A stretch of DNA of 64,000 bases from Reclinomonas americana ATCC 50394 (Eukaryota; Jakobida; Jakobea; Jakobida). Shown here one piece after another: positions 17,650 to 29,560 of the stretch. A program made the translations under genes and the position numbers. Below the pieces are notes generated by a model, which saw nothing but the letters and a program-made list of their open reading frames with translations, was not told the DNA's origin and ran no database searches. Within the stretch, counting starts at the first letter, position 1. Each line of letters starts with the position of its first letter. The DNA lies in NCBI GenBank assembly GCA_048213135.1, contig PS015061.1, positions 302,628-366,627 of the forward strand, written 5' to 3'.

Positions 17650-18441
17650 TCACCGAGCACGCATGGCCTCGGCAAACGTCACTCGCCCGCGCACGCTGTG
17701 CGCATCATGCAGACACGTGTGCACACCGGCGGCAAACGCCCGCGACACCGCGCCCGGCACCGACACCGGCACCACTCTCGCCGTCGGGTGGCACACACGC
17801 GCCAACTCGGCCGCCGTCAGCAACTCGGGACCACCCACGTCTCTGCGACGCCCGCCTTCTCCTTCTCCATCGACAACACTCACCACCATGTCGGCCACCT
17901 CGCCGGCATCGACTGGCTGAAACACCCAGTCGCGCGGCACGAGCGCTAGTCGCCCTCCGAGCATCGCCGCCTGACTCACAACGCCACCCAGCCACTGATG
18001 GAACTGCGTGGCGCGCACCACGGTCGCCCGATCGGCCGGCCACGATGACGCGATCAGTTGCTCGCACCGATGCTTGGCCTGGTAGTAGCTGAATGGATGG
18101 CGGTCGCAGCCGACAATGGAGAGGTACACCAAGTGCGGAGAGGATGGGGAGGAAGACTGTTGCAAGGCACGCACTAGTTTTTCCGTCATGCCCACGTCGA
18201 GCGAGGCACCAAACGGCGCCGGCCGCGATGCGAGGTGCACCACAGTGTCGTAGTCGTGCGAATTGAGCGCGAGTGGTGTCGATGCAGAGGGCGACAGGTC
18301 GCCAAGGACGACAGATGCACCGCCGATGGGTGTGCGAGGGAGACGGGAGAGGAGGTGCACGTCGTGACCGCGCTGCAGCAGGCGAGGCACGAGGAAGCGA
18401 GCTCCGAAGAGGCCAGTGCCGCCGGTGATCAGTATGCGCAT
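17650..18441 (-). CDS. NAD(P)-binding NmrA-like/atypical SDR protein, bacterial type
   Basis: This intronless frame of 263 aa starts at the ATG at 18441. The N-terminus MRILITGGTGLFGARFLVP is a Rossmann strand-loop-helix with the GGTGxxG nucleotide-binding motif of atypical short-chain dehydrogenases. A second-strand Arg after HDVHLLS suggests NADP preference. Further on are DTVVHLAS, LVYLSIVGCDRHPFSYYQAK with the YxxxK active-site spacing, VVRATQFHQWL, and FQPVDAGEVADMVV. This arrangement matches the NmrA-like/'SDR family oxidoreductase' proteins common in actinobacteria, down to the closing RVTFAEAMRAR. The substrate is unknown. Lack of introns in an intron-dense region and the bacterial-type sequence suggest horizontal acquisition, though it lies between ordinary eukaryotic genes on one contig, which argues against contamination. 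Confidence 0.85.
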   Translation of the reverse strand: MRILITGGTGLFGARFLVPRLLQRGHDVHLLSRLPRTPIGGASVVLGDLSPSASTPLALNSHDYDTVVHLASRPAPFGASLDVGMTEKLVRALQQSSSPSSPHLVYLSIVGCDRHPFSYYQAKHRCEQLIASSWPADRATVVRATQFHQWLGGVVSQAAMLGGRLALVPRDWVFQPVDAGEVADMVVSVVDGEGEGGRRRDVGGPELLTAAELARVCHPTARVVPVSVPGAVSRAFAAGVHTCLHDAHSVRGRVTFAEAMRAR

Positions 18442-18511
18442 GAGCGGAGGCGGAAGGACTGATCATCAAGGGGACGCGTCCTCTTCGTGGGTCTTGTTAC
18501 AGTTTACGTTA

Positions 18512-21082
18512 TTAAACAGGTTGTGCTGGTTGTGCAGGTGGTGGCGACGGCGACTCTATGGTCAGCAGCTCCACCTCCGCTTCTTCGGCCTCCGAGGCAG
18601 GTCTGCGAGGCGTGTCGCCCACTTGGTCGTCGTCTGCTGCTGCTGGTGTTTCACCGTCACCAGCAGCTGCAGCAGCAGCAGTGGCAGTTGCTGGTGGGGC
18701 TGCCACAGGGCGACTCATCAGGCTGCCGGCACGGACGTCTGCAATCCACAGAAACGCACACAAGGCTGCCGTCACGGCCATGACGATCACCAGTGACCAT
18801 ATGACGCTGTCGTAGCCGAGGCTGGTGACGCGAATTTCACGTCAGCAGGCGCTGGCGAGGCAGTGAAAGAGAGAGCATACACACGCAACTCGTCTTTTAG
18901 TGCACCCACAATGGGCGCCATCACGGCCAGACCGAGGTTCTGCTCGAACGAGAGTGAGAGAAACCGATATCGATCGTCAGCCGCTCAGCAGAACAAGAAT
19001 ATTCACCAGCGTGGCCGAAGCCAGCCCGAATGCCGTGGCGGTCATCCGTGGTTCCACCACGTTGGAGATGCACGGCCACAATGTGGCAGCACCCATGGCA
19101 AACAGGCCGCCGAAGAGGCCCATGGTGATAAATGGCGACACGCTGCCGTAGAGGAGCAGCATATACAGCGCAATGTACAGCAACGAATCGAGCAGCACTG
19201 CGCGACGCAAGACTCAGCAGCAGCACCGACAACAGGCCGAGACGTGGCAATACACGCAACAAACAGGTGGCTTGAGTCCCACACGATCGACCACGAAACC
19301 GACAAGCGGCGACCCAATTGCCGACACTGCGATGTAAGTCGGCAAATGAGCACGACACGGTACAACACGAATAGCAGTGTGCACTCACCCGTGTACACCA
19401 CAGAGCACGCAGCTCCAGCTTCCTCGGGTTCCCACTGTCGCTTGTTGACGAAACAGTCGCTGTGTTGAGAGCATAAGTTGTTTCACGAGTGTGCATATGA
19501 CACGCCAGCACAATGCACGCGTACGCAACGCGCATACGGAGAGGAACGGATAGACGGCACTGTAGTAGGTGAGAGTGAGTAGCATGAGGATCCAGGCCGT
19601 CAGCGGAAAGTAGCGAATGTCCATGAGAGAGACGCGAGCCTGGCGTCGCACGCTGGGTGAGGAGCCGCAGATACAGAAACGAAGACTACGTGGTCACGCA
19701 CTCGACCCTTCGGCTTGTCGGTGGACTTTTTTGCTTCAACGGCCTGCGAGGCCGATCGCGACTGCCACTGCTCATGCGCCTTGTCCATGACACCGGCAAT
19801 AACCGCACACACCATTGATACGACGCAGGCCAGGGTGCCTGTTCCGATCGCAATGATCACCAGCTGCAGTGAGTAAGGGCGGAACGGGGGGGGGGGGGGG
19901 GGGGGGAGACGATGCGGCGATTAGCGCACCAAACCACAGTGCCCAGTCCAATCCAAATCGCTGTGCTATTGCCGGGGAGATGATCATGGTGGTGGCGCTG
20001 GCCTGCAAACAGTGCGTGAGTGGGGACGACGACGAGGAGGAGGAGGAGGAGGAGGAGGAGGAGGAGGAGAAGGAGGAGGAGGAAGAGGAGGAGGAGGAGA
20101 AGGAGGAGGAGGAAGAGGAGGAGAAGAAGAAGAAGAAATAACAACAACAACAGGGAGAAGAAAAATGAGAAGAAGAACAAGCAGATGAAGAGGAGGAGAG
20201 GGAAGAGAACAAGGAAGAGGAGAGAAGAAAGAGGAGGAGGAGAAGAGGAAGAAGAAGAAGAGAAGAAGAGAAGAAGAAGAAGAAGAAGAAGAAGAAGAAG
20301 AAGAGAACAACAACACGGAGAAGAAAAAGAGAACAACAACTGGGAGACCAAAAGGGACAGAAGAAGAAGACTCCACAACCAACTGCAAGCACTCCCCCTT
20401 TCATGATCACCCACCAGTCGACCCGAGGACAGAATGATGGCCAGAGCGAACGCCAGTTCCTTGTTTTTGAACACGCGGGTGACATAGATCACTTGGGCTA
20501 CGGCTGTCGCACGCAACGAGTGAGTGAGCGTGAGAGGAAATCGGGTGAGTGCAGGCGAGAGCAACGCACTGTTTGACTCGCCACCGATGCTGCAACACGG
20601 ACACACACGACTTCATCAATCAAAAACAACAGCGAGTCTCCCCACACGTCAGCGTTCTCACCCAAAGATGAATCGACCGACAACCATGAGCCAGTACAAG
20701 CGCATCGTGCCACCGAGCGCAAACAGCAGCTGTCCAACCAGCGTGATCAGCGTGTACAGGAAGCCACCAAACCTGTGCAACACATACAGAAACAAGTCAC
20801 ATGCCATTCCTTGTCCTTCTTCATCCTCCTCTTCTTCTCCTTCTCCTCCCCCTCCTTGCCCTCTCCCTCTCTTCTCCTCCTCCTTCACCTCAGTGTTGTC
20901 CTTTTCCCAACTTGTTCTTGTTCTCCTCCTCCTCCTCCTCCTCCTCCTCCTCTTCTCCTTCTTCTCCCCCTCCTCCCTCTCTTCTCTGCTTCCTTCAATG
21001 TTGTCCTTCTCCATCTTCTTCTTCTTCTCCTCCTCCATCTTCTCCTCCTCCTCCATTTTCCACTTCCCTCTCTTCTCCTTCT

Positions 21083-21117
<35 letters not shown>

Positions 21118-21780
21118 TCTTCTTTTCTTCTCCCCCTCCTCCTTCTCCTCCTTCTCCTCCTCCTCCCCCTCACCGGATTCCGAACACGCCGTCCATGAGG
21201 TAGCCACCGAAGAAGACGAGCACGATGTTGGGCACCGAGTACATCGTGTAAAACACCTGATACTCACTGGCATCCAGATGATACTCCTGCACCACGATCA
21301 ACACGCGATCACGACAAAAGGAAAAGAAAAAGAGCAAGAGCAAGACCTCTTGCATGAATGTCTGCACGGCGGACGGCAGCTCGTAACAGAAATAGAGGCC
21401 TGCACACTCGGATCAGAGGCGGAGAGAGGCGAGTGTGAGTATCGACGAATGTCCACGCAACCCCAGCTGACGAAGCAGGCCACCAAGAGTAGCGTGTATC
21501 GAAAAAGCCAGCGCGAAGGATGAATGCAACTGACGCGCAAATAGATGAATCCAACTCTCTCACAATGTCAGGCAACATCACACGCACCCTACAGCCTCCT
21601 TCTTCTCCTCTTTCTCGATCAGAAGCCGATCGCTGTGGATCTGTGGCGAAGGCGCCGCTGCATGTTCGTCCTCTTCTTCCTCATCGCCGTCGTGCCTGTG
21701 ATCGCAGAGAAGAAAAACAGGACATGTCAAGCAAAGACAAGAGGAAGAGAGCGGGGACGACCACGCGCTCACCTGTGCAT
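18512..21780 (-). CDS. MFSD1: MFSD1-like lysosomal major facilitator transporter
   Basis: This is a major facilitator transporter of the MFSD1 type; the animal protein exports dipeptides from lysosomes together with the partner GLMP. About ten exons are implied. The start at 21780 (MHR, split by an intron, then [14 protein letters not shown]) gives an acidic cytosolic N-terminus. Membrane segments follow: [32 protein letters not shown] (matching YFCYDNPAALQTQ of animal MFSD1), [20 protein letters not shown] then DGVFGIR (MFS loop 2-3 motif), [20 protein letters not shown], and later [20 protein letters not shown] and [16 protein letters not shown]. The C-terminal tail is Ala/Pro-rich with an acidic dileucine-like EVELLTIE that could serve lysosomal sorting (inference). 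The donor after SWG is GTTGCGT (21471). Two introns carry long complementary purine and pyrimidine tracts. The start codon is less certain than the family. Confidence 0.85.
19886..19906 (+). repeat. Poly-G run of 21 nt in an MFSD1 intron
   Basis: Twenty-one consecutive G residues on the plus strand become a C run in the MFSD1 pre-mRNA. The length is likely inexact because of sequencing slippage. Confidence 0.9.
20030..20390 (+). repeat. Polypurine (GGA/GAA) tract in an MFSD1 intron
   Basis: About 360 bp consist almost entirely of GAG, GGA and GAA triplets on the plus strand, with a few CAA interruptions. It lies within an intron of the minus-strand MFSD1 gene, so the pre-mRNA copy is CU-rich. 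Such mirror-like purine tracts can form triplex DNA. Confidence 0.9.
20812..21174 (+). repeat. Polypyrimidine (CTC/TTC) tract in an MFSD1 intron
   Basis: About 360 bp of CTC, TTC and CCT triplets lie on the plus strand in an upstream MFSD1 intron, so the pre-mRNA copy is GA-rich. Its orientation is opposite to the tract at 20030-20390. Confidence 0.9.
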
Positions 21781-21858
21781 GAGGCGCACGCGAGAATACA
21801 AACGTCGACTTGTCCTGCACGCAAAACGTTCCTGTCACCCAAAGCGGGAGTAGACCAA
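21781..21858. promoter_or_regulatory. Compact bidirectional promoter, MFSD1 / PP2A
   Basis: Only 78 bp separate the predicted start codons of MFSD1 (minus) and the PP2A catalytic subunit (plus). Any promoter for both genes must lie here or within their first exons. I see no clear TATA box. Confidence 0.5.
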
Positions 21859-23974
<2,116 letters not shown>

Positions 23975-24224
23975 GAGGTGGCCGGCGCGTCGCGTTTGTC
24001 TGTGTGTGTGTGTGTGTATGGTCGGGTTTCGTGTCGCTTTCTGGCTTTCGGTTCTTCGTTTTACAGATTTGCTCGAGAAGAAAGGGAAGAGAGAAATGCT
24101 CCTCTTGTATACGCGAAAAAATGAAAAAGTTTGCTGTCAAAGAAGGGAAAGGGAAGGGAGGCAATCGTAGTAACGTTCGAATTCAAATCTCGCGCGTGTG
24201 TGGAGCAAAGTCATCAGACACCGA

Positions 24225-27080
24225 ATGGTCGACAGCAACTCGATCAAGGCCTACGCCGACGCGTGTCATCGTCTCGGCACCGAGGCCTACCCTTTCGTGA
24301 TTGACTCCTTGCGCCTGCTCGAGCAACAACGGCAAGTTCTGTCGACTGAAGGAGGAGGTGGTGGTGGTGGGGGTGAAGGCGGCAGTAGCAGTGGCGTGAT
24401 CACACTCTCCACTGCCGGGTACCATCTGGGACCAAAGGTAACACTTCTTTACGTGAGTGTGTCTCTCTTTCCCCTCCAACACACGTGATGATGACACAGG
24501 GTGGTGCGGCTCTTGCGGAAGCCATTCGTTTCGTGCCGTGCACGGCGATCGATCTCAGCGAGAGCTTCATCGGTGACGAGGTCTGTGCACCTCACATGAC
24601 ACCTCTCTGTGCATGTGTCACACACTGAGCACGCACACTGTGTGCAGGGATGTGGCAAGATCGTGCACGCTCTGCTGGCGCACGCCGACAGCATTGTGTC
24701 GGTCAACTTGCGCGGGTGCAACCTGCAGGAGACGGGCGCTGTGGCACTTGGCGCGTTGCTGTCGTCGTCGTCCTCGTTGCAGACGTTGAGTGCTCATTGC
24801 AGCCGGTCTTCTTGCATCGAGGCTGACGACTGACTTGTCGCCGCAGGCTCTCGCTCGAGTGGAACACGGTTGGCTTGTCGGAGATCGGTGTCAGTGCACT
24901 CGCCGATGGCCTCGCCCGCAACAACTCGATCACCTCACTCGACTTGAAGAACAACCGACTCGGTCCGCAGTCGGGCAAGCTGCTGGCCGAGGGCATCAAG
25001 GTTGCGTTGGTGGGAACATGGTTTCGCCTTCTTCAGTGTTTTGACGACGAGTATACGCAGCACAATGCCACCATTCGCGTGCTGGATCTGCGGTTCAACT
25101 CGCTCGGCCTCTTTGGTGGCGAGTGTCTGGCGCAGGCACTGGAGAGCAACATTTCTCTCATCGAACTGGAGGCCAGCGCCAATGAGGTGCCGTTCCAGGT
25201 GCTCGGCTCGATCGGTGAGCGTGTCGGGGAAGGAGGGAGAGACTCAAGATCCAGTGCCTGACACGCAGTCACGCACAGCACGGTTACTGGATCGCAATCG
25301 GCAGCAGGGAGCGTTGCTGCTGAAGCAGCGCCAGCTGGAGCTCGATCTGGAGAAGAGCAAGCGCAAGATTCTCAGCGAGCACGAGCAGGTGGGGCCAGCG
25401 AGCGTTGCGCGCAGCCATGAGCACAATGGGTTGTCTCATCATCATGTCGTGGCAGGAAATGGAGCGTCTTCGCACTGCCGTGGAGAAGAAACGTGAGGAG
25501 CTGCTGGTGACCAAGGAGGACTTTACCGATCGGATGGCACAACTGCGCGCAGAGTTGGCGCGCGAGAAGGACCGTGCTATTACGCTGGAGACGCAGCTGA
25601 GGGTTAGTGGGCGTCTCGGCGTGTGTGAGAGGCAACATGTGGCTGAATGATTGTGCACAGAAATACGAGGACCTGCACGCGTCACTCGAGCGAGAACGCG
25701 GTGAGTGGGAACTGGAACGAACACGCCTCTCGGCTCGCTGCCACGAGCAGGAGGTCACGCTGGTGGAGAATCGCACACGTCTCGGCGTTTTGGAGCAACG
25801 CAGCACGGACTGGGAGAGGGTGTGTTCACGCGCTGAAGCCAAGTGTGAGCTGCTGCATATCCTGATCGCTCTGTGTTTTCACAGGAGGTGACAGCTCTGC
25901 GTGCCGATCAACGAGCGAGTCTGGAGGAGCAGGGCAAACTGCAAGGTACTTTGCTGCGGTGTCGTGTCGCACTCTACCTTCGATACTCACCCGATCCTCT
26001 GTAGATCGACTGTTGCGCGCCACCACCGAACTGGAGCGGCTCAAGCTGCAGAACGCGTCACTGACGCAAGACGCCGAGCGACGACGTCTCGAGTTGGAAC
26101 ACGCTGAAGCACGACAGCAGGAGCTGCAGGGCATGTATCAGCGAGCAGTGTCGGGTGAGACGCAGGCACGAGAGGAAGTGGAACGAGTGCGACGTGATCA
26201 CGAGCAGCAGCGTGTGGTCATGGTGCGAGAAAAGGACGCTGCCACGGTTCGTGCTTGTGGGAGGTTGGCAAGCTCTTTGTCCATCCTTGAGGGGCTGACA
26301 AGCCCATAATGTGGCAGCGCGATGAGCAGCAGCGATGGAAAAAGACAAACGAGGAGCTCAGCGCGCAGGTGCTTACACTGACGACGCAGTTGGAGGACAT
26401 GAAGCGGGCGCGCGATGACGCCGAGTATCGTGCCAGTACGACCGCCGTGGATACACGGGCGCAGCTGGAGAGCACATTGCAACGGCTGCAGATCACCGAG
26501 CGCGATTTGCAAGAGGCCCGTCGTGCGCGCGACGATCTCAACACTCGGCTAGAGTCGACACAAGCAGCTCGCGCAACGGCCGAGAAAGAGGTGAGATGCG
26601 CTTCTGCAGCTTGCACGGTTTAGTCGACTTTCTTTTCATCTTCTGTTGCAGGTTTCGTCGCTGCAGGCGGCGGCTCAGGCATCGCAAGCGTCGTTCCAGA
26701 GAGAGCTTGCACAGACTCGCAGCTCTCTCGAGACGCAACTGGCACAGCGCGATGCCGAGTTGCGGACGCGCGAGCAGCAGTCGCAAGTTGCGTCAGCAGC
26801 AACCCCGGCTGTCGCTCTTCTTCTCCGCCGTGGACCAACTCTTGGTGTTGTTTTCGTGCAGATGTGGGAGCAAAAGTCGCGAAACTTGGAACTGGAGGTT
26901 TGCTGTGGCGTGCACTTGTCGTCCATGTTACTGCTGCTGATAACAACACCACAGTTGTCCACGGCACGGGAGCAACACCGTCGAGCCCTATTCGCCCTGG
27001 AAGACGAAGTGTCGTCGTCCGTACAACGACTCTTCGCGCAGGCACGAGCCGGGGCCAGCGGCGGCAGCGCAGTGAAATAA
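24225..27080 (+). CDS. LRRC45: LRRC45-like leucine-rich repeat and coiled-coil protein
   Basis: In animals LRRC45 links centrioles and acts at distal appendages in ciliogenesis. The start is the ATG at 24225 (MVDSNSIKAYADACHRLGTE). The N-terminal third has ribonuclease-inhibitor-type leucine-rich repeats: IVSVNLRGCNLQETGAVALG, LSLEWNTVGLSEIGVSALAD, ITSLDLKNNRLGPQSGKLLA, and IRVLDLRFNSLGLFGGECLA. The last aligns closely with the LDLRWNNVGLLGG repeat of animal LRRC45. The remaining two thirds, from about 25280, form a long Glu/Arg/Gln-rich coiled coil interrupted by many short introns. The protein ends SSSVQRLFAQARAGASGGSAVK, with the stop at 27078. A Gly run (24356-24385) interrupts the N-terminal region. 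The intron at 25001-25060 has a GTTGCGT donor fixed by the repeat alignment. The length and LRR-then-coil order match the family. Confidence 0.85.
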
Positions 27081-27186
27081 AAACGAAAGAGAGGAGAACT
27101 CGCGTTTCTTGTTTCTGTGCACACGTGTATTTGGTTCTTGTCGCTAGCGTTGTTCGACCGACTTCACGTCAGCTGAGCACGCCGCT

Positions 27187-28278
27187 TCACAGCACTGGAA
27201 TGTACTCGGTGCCGTCGCACTTGAACACCTCGGTGCCGTCGGCAGTCACAATCTTGACAAAGTAGTTGGTGTTGCTCAACACCAGCCTATGCGACAGCGA
27301 CACGAGTGTGAGCAGGCACGACCATGAAGCTCTCTTCTCTCCCTCTCTCTCCCTCACCTCTTTTGCACTTCCTTGATGCACAGCAGCATGATCTGCTTGC
27401 CCTGATCGAGATCCATGTTCTTCTCGAACAAGCGGTCCATGATGGAGAGGGTGAAGTAGGAGCCGTAGCCCTGCGCCGTGTACTGCATACGGTGCAACGT
27501 GCCGAGGTAGTCCATGAAGTACAACGACGGTCCACTCTCCTCGTCGGGCTGTCCAGCCGCCGTCAACACCTCCGACGGTGCATCGTAGCCGACCAGCAGC
27601 AGGTTCACCTGCTGCGGGTCTTTCCGGATGGCCTCTGCGAGCTGCGAGAGAGAGAGAAGAGGTCGTCGGCAACAAGAGTTCACACAAACAGTGCGAGGAA
27701 TGTGAACAAGCACTCAACTTGACCGCGAATGTAGTGCGCGCATCCATGAGTGGACAGGCGCAGGCCTTGGTTCTGGTAGGCGTACAGTGCCAGGTTCTTG
27801 CGGACGTACTCGCAGAACTGAGCGCGGTCACCCGGCTCACCCGCCGCCGCCATCACACGGTGCGAGTCCAGCTCAAAAATCTTGTCTTCCGTGTCCTTCA
27901 GCTTGATGACAGAGAAGGCCGCGCTGGCGTCGGCTGCCACCATTGCCCATCCGTTGCCCACAAGTCCTGGGAAAGAGAAAGACAGAGAGAGAATGAGCAG
28001 TGCAAAATCGTTCATCAAGCAGTTGTCACTCAGCACACACACACGCACAGAGAGAAAAGGAGAAAGAGAGTGCGCATGGATGAGCGACGCATCAACGTAA
28101 GACAGACAAGAGTGAGTGAGCGTCTGTGAGTGTGCGAGTGTGTTCATGGGTGCCATCTCTCCCGCGCGCGCGCGCAAATGCAAGAGTGTGCATGCGTAGA
28201 TTGTCAAGACTGCGGCGTTCTTACTGTGCGAGTGTGGCCGTGTGAGTGAAGGAACGCACCGAGAAGTGTTTCACCCAT
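27187..28278 (-). CDS. PSMB2: Proteasome subunit beta type-2 (beta-4 position)
   Basis: This is a non-catalytic beta subunit of the 20S proteasome core. Four exons (28278-28260, 27966-27719, 27641-27358, 27286-27187) total 651 nt, or 216 aa (human PSMB2 201). It starts MGETLLGLVGNGWAMVAADA, without the propeptide and catalytic Thr of active beta subunits, as expected. Conserved parts are KDTEDKIFELDS, GEPGDRAQFCEYVRKNLALY, QVNLLLVGYDA, SLYFMDYLGTLHRMQYTAQG, YGSYFTLSIMDRLF and IKEVQKRLVLSNTNYFVKIV. The intron after RGQ begins GTTGAGT (27718), a relative of the odd donor class. The stop is about 106 bp from the stop of LRRC45 on the other strand. The window thus carries both a core (PSMB2) and a base ATPase (RPT2) gene of the proteasome. 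Confidence 0.95.
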
Positions 28279-28694
28279 GATTGTCGCGCGCGATTTGTGT
28301 GTGAGGTCGACGTCGGCGAGTGACAAATGCTCCCGTGGGACAAGGCTCTTCTTCCTCGCCGTCTGCTGTCGTCGGTGAGCTGGGCGCTCTGTGGGTGCAA
28401 GCCTTTTTGTTGTAGTAGCAGACTTGTTGAGCTGGAAAGAAAAAATCTGCGATTCTCCAGTGGAGAAGGCCGAAGTTGTCTCGAATTCGAAGTGGGGTCC
28501 ACTCCTCGCCTTGCTTGCCACCCTGGACCAAGGGCAAGGTGGTGTACTCACTGTACGCAAGCCGCCGCGCCCCTCCGCCCAGTCACAGCGAACCCGACTT
28601 CACGCGACAACAATCGCCCATCGCCGACTGCTCATGCCTGCCTGCCCCTGCCTGCACGTGGCACCGAGCAACAACCTAGGTGCACGCAATACAT
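28279..28694. other. Intergenic region upstream of PSMB2
   Basis: About 416 bp lie between the PSMB2 start and the stop of the next minus-strand gene. An open stretch exists on each strand but shows no conserved protein feature. I take it as the PSMB2 promoter/5' UTR and the neighbour's 3' UTR. Confidence 0.4.
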
Positions 28695-29495
28695 TTACAA
28701 TCCACCGATGATGGAGATGGAGGTGAGGTTCTCGCCCACGCGCAGCATGAGATAGAGCCACGTGGAGATGAGTGTCGAGTAGGTCGACCAGGGGAAGATT
28801 GTCGAGTAAAAGAGGAGGGCTCCGGAGCCCGCGATGCTGTTGGCGGCGCCGAGTGTGCGCAGCCATGAGCGCCGGCATCCCAACAGGTACGCCGACGCAA
28901 AGAACAGCGCCGACGGGAAGGCCACATGCAGCACCGAGCGCCACAACGAGGTGACAAAGCTCGACTCGGAGATCTGCCGCTTCCACCGTTTCCGCAAGAA
29001 GAAGCGGAAGAAGAAGAGAAAGCGCGAGTTGTTCTTGAGGTACGACACCAGGCGCCACGTGAAGAGGTAGATGCCGAGAGCGCAGTTGGTGACAATCGAC
29101 AGCTTGCGCAACACGCGAACCACCATCGTGTTCCTCCGCTCACGCAGCCCGAGCAGCTCCGATCGCAGCTCCGCCACCTGATGCTGCGTGCGTCGCAACT
29201 CACGCGCCACCACCTGCAGATTGTTCGCCAAATCCGTCTCAGGCGCCTGATCTATGCACACACACATCAGCCGAGCGCGCAGACACTGCTCCTCCACACG
29301 ATGTGCACGCGTACCCAAATCAGCCAGGCACACGTGACTCAGGTTGCGCATGAGCGGCGGTCGACTGGCAGTCACATTGCTCAGACTGCCTCCGCGCGCG
29401 CGCATTCGTCCCCCCAGTGGCGCTGGTGCTCCGGTTGCCAGAGGAGGCGGAGGCGGAGGAGGATCCTCAGGCGAGAAGGTCGCCGACCTCTTCAT
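28695..29495 (-). CDS. Predicted multi-pass membrane protein with coiled coil
   Basis: An uninterrupted frame of 266 aa starts at the ATG at 29495 (MKRSATFSPEDPPPPPPP). The family is not recognised. The N-terminal third is Pro- and Arg-rich and disordered. A coiled-coil helix follows (LQVVARELRRTQHQVAELRS, about 29240-29160). The second half contains hydrophobic segments likely to span or lie in a membrane: LSIVTNCALGIYLFTWRLVS, SRFLFFFRFFLRKRW, LHVAFPSALFFASAYLL, GALLFYSTIFPWSTYSTLIS. It ends ENLTSISIIGGL. A coiled coil before several amphipathic or hydrophobic helices resembles organelle-shaping proteins, but no family match is claimed. The start lies 65 bp from the divergent gene at 29561. 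Confidence 0.6.
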   Translation of the reverse strand: MKRSATFSPEDPPPPPPPLATGAPAPLGGRMRARGGSLSNVTASRPPLMRNLSHVCLADLGTRAHRVEEQCLRARLMCVCIDQAPETDLANNLQVVARELRRTQHQVAELRSELLGLRERRNTMVVRVLRKLSIVTNCALGIYLFTWRLVSYLKNNSRFLFFFRFFLRKRWKRQISESSFVTSLWRSVLHVAFPSALFFASAYLLGCRRSWLRTLGAANSIAGSGALLFYSTIFPWSTYSTLISTWLYLMLRVGENLTSISIIGGL

Positions 29496-29560
29496 TAACA
29501 AGACAAGCACCAATCGATCAAACAACGACCGTTACTTTCTCTCTTATCTCTTGTTTTATC

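Noticed and set aside
17650-18441. Bacterial contamination as the explanation for the SDR gene
   Set aside because: It is embedded between eukaryotic multi-exon genes on one contig, without a gap nearby.
20020-20406. Poly-Glu/poly-Arg frames in the purine tract
   Set aside because: The tract lies in an MFSD1 intron and lacks codon structure; it is a simple repeat.
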